Positions 61,379-64,000 of a DNA stretch of 64,000 nucleotides are shown in pieces. This DNA is from Burkholderiales bacterium (GTDB taxonomy: Bacteria > Pseudomonadota > Gammaproteobacteria > Burkholderiales > Casimicrobiaceae), in contig JAICKU010000007.1 of NCBI GenBank assembly GCA_025927765.1, positions 1 through 64,000 of the forward strand, given 5' to 3'. The notes under the pieces were generated by a model, which was not told the origin of the DNA, ran no database searches, and saw only the letters and a program-made list of their open reading frames with translations. Made by a program: the position numbers and the translations under genes. Every line of letters begins with the position of its first letter. Positions within the stretch are counted from its first letter, which is position 1.

Positions 61379-61693
61379 CCAGCGGTCGTCGCGCACCTGC
61401 ACCATGCCGTCGACGACGCGCACCGGAAACGTCGGCACGTCCTCGTAGGCGGGCGGCGACAGCACCTCGCCGGTCGGGATGCAGAACCGCGCGCCGTGGC
61501 GCGGGCACACGATCACTTCGCCTTCGATCGGGCCGCCGGTCAGGATGCCGCCGTCGTGCGTGCACACGTTCTCGATCGCGTAGAACGTGCCTTCGAGGTT
61601 GAACACCGCGATGTCCGTGCCCTCGGCCTCGACGGTGCGAAAGCTGCCGGACGCGAAGTCGGCCTCGCGATCCACATCGACCCAGTCGGACAC
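61373..61693 (-). CDS. Small Rieske [2Fe-2S] protein
   Basis: A 106-residue ferredoxin-like Rieske protein with the cluster motif pair CTHDGG (residues near 43) and CPRHGARFC, giving the Cys-x-His...Cys-x-x-His ligands. It resembles the small ferredoxin component of aromatic dioxygenases, or NirD-type proteins. It follows sufT in the same direction; GTG 61693 starts two bases after the sufT stop. Probably an electron carrier made with the Fe-S assembly genes; partner unknown. Confidence 0.85.
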   Translation of the reverse strand: MSDWVDVDREADFASGSFRTVEAEGTDIAVFNLEGTFYAIENVCTHDGGILTGGPIEGEVIVCPRHGARFCIPTGEVLSPPAYEDVPTFPVRVVDGMVQVRDDRWD

Positions 61694-61695
61694 GG

Positions 61696-62139
61696 CTATA
61701 GCAAGCCGAGCTGCAGCTTCGTGTCCTCGGACAGCCGATCCATGGTCCACGGCGGATCCCACACGAGCTCGACGCGCACCTCGTGGACGCCCGGCACTTC
61801 GTAGAGTCGCTGCTCGACCGTCTGCGGAAAGCTCGCGGCGACCGGACATCCCGGCGTGGTGAGCGTCATGCGGATGTCCACCTTGCCGTCGGCATCGAGG
61901 TCGAGTTCGTAGATCAGGCCGAGGTCGTAGATGTTGACCGGCACCTCGGGATCGAAGATCGTGCGCAGCGCCGCGATCACGTTCGCGCGCAGTTGCTCGG
62001 GATCGACCTCGGCCGAAGGCACGTCGTGTGCCGGTTCCGGCTCGGGAGCGTCGAGCGCCTTCGCCGCCTCCCGTGCCTCGTCCGACAGCTTCGTCGCATC
62101 GTCGTCCTTCGCGCTGCTGCGCGTCCAGAAAGGCTTCAT
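61696..62139 (-). CDS. sufT: SufT / MIP18-family Fe-S assembly protein (DUF59)
   Basis: A 147-residue protein. A charged N-terminal part of about 45 residues (DEAREAAKALDAPEPEPA) precedes a DUF59 domain: FDPEVPVNIYDLGLIYELDL, DIRMTLTTPGCPVAASFP with the conserved cysteine, and VHEVRVELVWDPPWTMDRLS. It helps Fe-S cluster maturation. The long charged N-terminus is additional to minimal SufT. Located between sufU (89 bp upstream) and the Rieske gene. Confidence 0.88.
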   Translation of the reverse strand: MKPFWTRSSAKDDDATKLSDEAREAAKALDAPEPEPAHDVPSAEVDPEQLRANVIAALRTIFDPEVPVNIYDLGLIYELDLDADGKVDIRMTLTTPGCPVAASFPQTVEQRLYEVPGVHEVRVELVWDPPWTMDRLSEDTKLQLGLL

Positions 62140-62144
62140 GTCAG

Positions 62145-62195
62145 TGGCGCCGGGCCGCCCCGAGGGACTGGCCCGCCCCCTTTGGAGGCAGTGAG
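62145..62195. repeat. G+C-rich intergenic repeat between sufU and sufT
   Basis: The 89-bp spacer contains GGGCCGCCCCGAGGGACTGG and GGCCCGCCCCCTTTGG, which can fold back on itself. The core GGGCCGCCCC (62152-62161) also occurs in the mrpF-mrpG spacer. It separates two genes that usually lie close together, and includes the leader of sufT. Confidence 0.4.
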
Positions 62196-62228
62196 CGTCG
62201 CGAACGTGCGTGTTGTTTCATCCTGTCC

Positions 62229-62678
62229 TCATTCGGTGGAGACGGGGTGATCGTGCGCGCGCAGCGCCGCCTGCAGCGTGTGCCACGCAAGCGTCGCGCA
62301 TTTCACCCGCGCCGGAAATTCGCGCACGCCACGCAGTGCGTCGAGCTTGCCGAGCGGCGGCGATTCGGCATCGGGCGGCGAGGTGACCATGTCGTGAAAG
62401 CCGTGGAAGAGCTTCTCGACGTCCTCGAGCTTCCGGCCCTTCAGCGCCTCGGTCATCATCGATGCGGACGCGGTGGCGATGGCGCAACCCGAGCCTTCGA
62501 ACGCGACGTCCTGGATCACGCCGTCGTCGACCTTCACGTAGATCGTGACCTTGTCGCCGCACAACGGGTTGTGCCCTTGCGCGTGATGGTTCGCCTCTTC
62601 GAGCGCACGGTTGTTCCGCGGCCGCTTGTAGTGGTCGAAGATGACCTCCTGGTAGAGGTCGCGCAGGTCGCTCGTCAC
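62229..62678 (-). CDS. sufU: SufU-type Fe-S cluster scaffold / sulfur acceptor
   Basis: A 149-residue NifU-N/IscU-like protein. It shows DLYQEVIFDHYKRPRNNRAL, NPLCGDKVTIYVKVDDGVIQ and FEGSGCAIATASASMMTEAL, and ends with VKCATLAWHTLQAAL, giving the three zinc/sulfur cysteines and the SufU-type insert between the second and third. It receives sulfur from SufS. GTG 62678 overlaps the sufS stop (GTGA). Confidence 0.92.
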   Translation of the reverse strand: MTSDLRDLYQEVIFDHYKRPRNNRALEEANHHAQGHNPLCGDKVTIYVKVDDGVIQDVAFEGSGCAIATASASMMTEALKGRKLEDVEKLFHGFHDMVTSPPDAESPPLGKLDALRGVREFPARVKCATLAWHTLQAALRAHDHPVSTE

Positions 62679-63925
62679 TTGAACAGCCTCTGGACGCGCG
62701 CAATGCCGTCGAACAGCGCGTCGACTTCCTCGAACGTGTTGTAGAGCGCGAACGACGCGCGCGCGGTGCCCGCGACGCCGAAGCGCTCCATGATCGGCAT
62801 CGCACAATGGTGGCCGGCGCGGATGGCCACGCCCTGGTTGTCGAGGATCGTGCCCACGTCGTGCGCGTGCACACCGTCGAGCATGAACGACAGGATCGCG
62901 GCCTTCTGCCGCGCGGTGCCGATCACGCGCATGCCGCGCACTTCGGCGGCGCGCCTGGTCGCGTACGCGAGCAGTTCGTCCTCGTACGCGGCGATGGCGC
63001 CGACGCCCACGCGCTCGACGTATTCGATCGCAGCACCGAGCCCGATCGCGCCGGCGATGTTCGGCGTGCCGGCCTCGAACTTGTACGGCAGCTCGTTGTA
63101 CTCGGTCTTCTCGAACGTGACCGACCGGATCATGTCGCCGCCGCCCTGGTACGGCGGCATCCGGTCGAGCAGTGCCGCCTTGCCGTAGAGCACGCCCGTG
63201 CCGGTGGGCCCGAAGATCTTGTGGCCCGAAAACGCGTAGAAGTCGGCATCGAGCGTACGCACGTCGACGCCCACGTGCGCGATCGCCTGCGCGCCGTCGA
63301 CGAGCACGACCGCGCCCGCGTCGTGTACGAGCTTGATGATTTGCGCGATCGGTGTAATCGAGCCGAGGGCGTTCGAGACGTGCGTCATCGCGACGATGCG
63401 CGTGCGCGGTCCGAGCAGGCGCTCGAATTCGTCCATCTCGAGCTCGCCGGCGTCGTTCACCGGCACGACCTTGAGCGCAGCGCCGGTCTGCAGGCACACG
63501 AGCTGCCACGGAACGATGTTCGAGTGGTGCTCCATCGCGCTGATGACGACGTCGTCGCCTTCACGCAAGAGCGGCCGCGCGTAGCTCTGCGCGACGAGGT
63601 TGATGCCCGAGGTGGTTCCGCTCGTGTAGATCACCTCCTGCGTCGACACGCCACCGATGAACTTGGCGATGCGCGCGCGCGCCGCCTCGTACTTGTCGGT
63701 CGCGCGCTGCGACAGCGTATGCACGCCGCGATGGACGTTCGCGTTGTCGTGCGCGTAGTAATGCATGAGCGTGTCGAGCACCGACTGCGGCTTCTGCGTG
63801 GTCGCGGCATTGTCGAGGTAGACGAGCGGCTTGCCGTTCACGCACTCGGCGAGCAGCGGAAAGTCGCGGCGCAACGCGGCGACGTCGAGGGCGGGGATGC
63901 GAAGAACCTCGGAGTCCATTTTCAT
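62675..63925 (-). CDS. sufS: Cysteine desulfurase SufS
   Basis: A 416-residue class V PLP enzyme. It has LVYLDNAATTQKPQSVLDTL, VIYTSGTTSGINLVAQSYA, VDGAQAIAHVGVDVRTLDAD, the PLP lysine in FYAFSGHKIFGPTGTG, and the persulfide cysteine in IRAGHHCAMPIMERF (Cys374). It removes sulfur from cysteine for Fe-S assembly. Its start overlaps the stop of sufD, so the order sufD-sufS-sufU-sufT fits the standard SUF operon. Confidence 0.95.
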   Translation of the reverse strand: MKMDSEVLRIPALDVAALRRDFPLLAECVNGKPLVYLDNAATTQKPQSVLDTLMHYYAHDNANVHRGVHTLSQRATDKYEAARARIAKFIGGVSTQEVIYTSGTTSGINLVAQSYARPLLREGDDVVISAMEHHSNIVPWQLVCLQTGAALKVVPVNDAGELEMDEFERLLGPRTRIVAMTHVSNALGSITPIAQIIKLVHDAGAVVLVDGAQAIAHVGVDVRTLDADFYAFSGHKIFGPTGTGVLYGKAALLDRMPPYQGGGDMIRSVTFEKTEYNELPYKFEAGTPNIAGAIGLGAAIEYVERVGVGAIAAYEDELLAYATRRAAEVRGMRVIGTARQKAAILSFMLDGVHAHDVGTILDNQGVAIRAGHHCAMPIMERFGVAGTARASFALYNTFEEVDALFDGIARVQRLFK

Positions 63926-64000
63926 GCGATATCCCTGAGGCGCTCGGCCTGCGGCAGGCGGGCGAGCAGCGTCCGTTCGAGCGCGGTGCGCAAGGGCGCC
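63922..64000 (-). CDS. sufD: SufD C-terminal fragment (gene continues beyond window)
   Basis: The last 25 codons are visible (LRTALERTLLARLPQAERLR then DIA and stop). This matches the C-terminal end of SufD, the SufBCD scaffold subunit, and its position before sufS supports the call. Its TGA overlaps the sufS ATG by four bases. The rest, with sufC and sufB expected, lies outside. Confidence 0.7.
   Translation of the reverse strand, partial: APLRTALERTLLARLPQAERLRDIA

Overview
The window is about 64 kb of GC-rich, almost fully coding chromosomal DNA. The gene families (Liv-type transporters, a QuiC-type dehydroshikimate dehydratase, a one-chain LigAB dioxygenase, TRAP transporter, SUF cluster with sufU and sufT, Mrp antiporter with a fused A/B subunit) and the intergenic repeats point to a betaproteobacterium, probably Burkholderiales-like. 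This is an inference from content; there is no rRNA in the window to confirm it. I see no phage, plasmid, CRISPR array, tRNA or rRNA.

Layout. 1-8.6 kb: the 3' part of a giant cyclic beta-1,2-glucan synthase-type protein (glycoamylase-like plus GH94 modules), then transaldolase and phosphoglucomutase. 8.7-13.9 kb: mutM, a GH144-like beta-1,2-glucan hydrolase, a mercuric-reductase-like flavoprotein, a rhodanese remnant and an AlkA-like glycosylase. 13.9-17.5 kb: an orphan histidine kinase, an HTH protein with a histone-like tail and a palindrome-packed leader, and a DUF3597 protein.

17.7-30.9 kb is the most coherent block: a shikimate/protocatechuate catabolic regulon. On the minus strand run ligAB, ligJ, a 32-codon mini-ORF, a ModA-like gene without signal peptide, livK, livHMGF, shikimate dehydrogenase, a LigI-like amidohydrolase and a second livK. 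quiC is divergent. Together they would import an aromatic or alicyclic acid, convert shikimate to 3-dehydroshikimate and protocatechuate, and open the ring by 4,5-cleavage. LigC and LigK are not in the window.

30.9-45.8 kb: a complete mrpA(B)CDEFG operon, putA, a Gfo/Idh/MocA oxidoreductase, a CPA1 Na+/H+ antiporter, a DadA-like dehydrogenase and hpd (tyrosine degradation). 45.9-51.3 kb: a TRAP transporter with a family III CoA-transferase and an HMG-CoA-lyase-like enzyme, next to the decayed remains of their probable LysR regulator. 51.3-56.2 kb: DUF3617 protein, class III aminotransferase with a cysteine cluster, hydroxyacid dehydrogenase, aldo/keto reductase, methyltransferase-like lipoprotein. 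56.3-61.3 kb: CsbD protein, Tyr-rich lipoprotein, stand-alone LigD-type polymerase, MscS channel, DsbA-like protein and an ATP-dependent DNA ligase. 61.4-64 kb: Rieske protein, sufT, sufU, sufS and the end of sufD.

Beyond the genes, the window carries a family of short imperfect palindromes (core like AAGTAGGGTCAG) at four gene ends, some overlapping stop codons, a second G+C-rich repeat at two places, and a 12-bp hairpin that would bury the ribosome binding site of the histone-tailed HTH gene. I found no clear example of a wholly new system; the best candidates for novelty are that HTH locus, the repeats, and the mini-ORF plus ModA-like pair in the lig operon.
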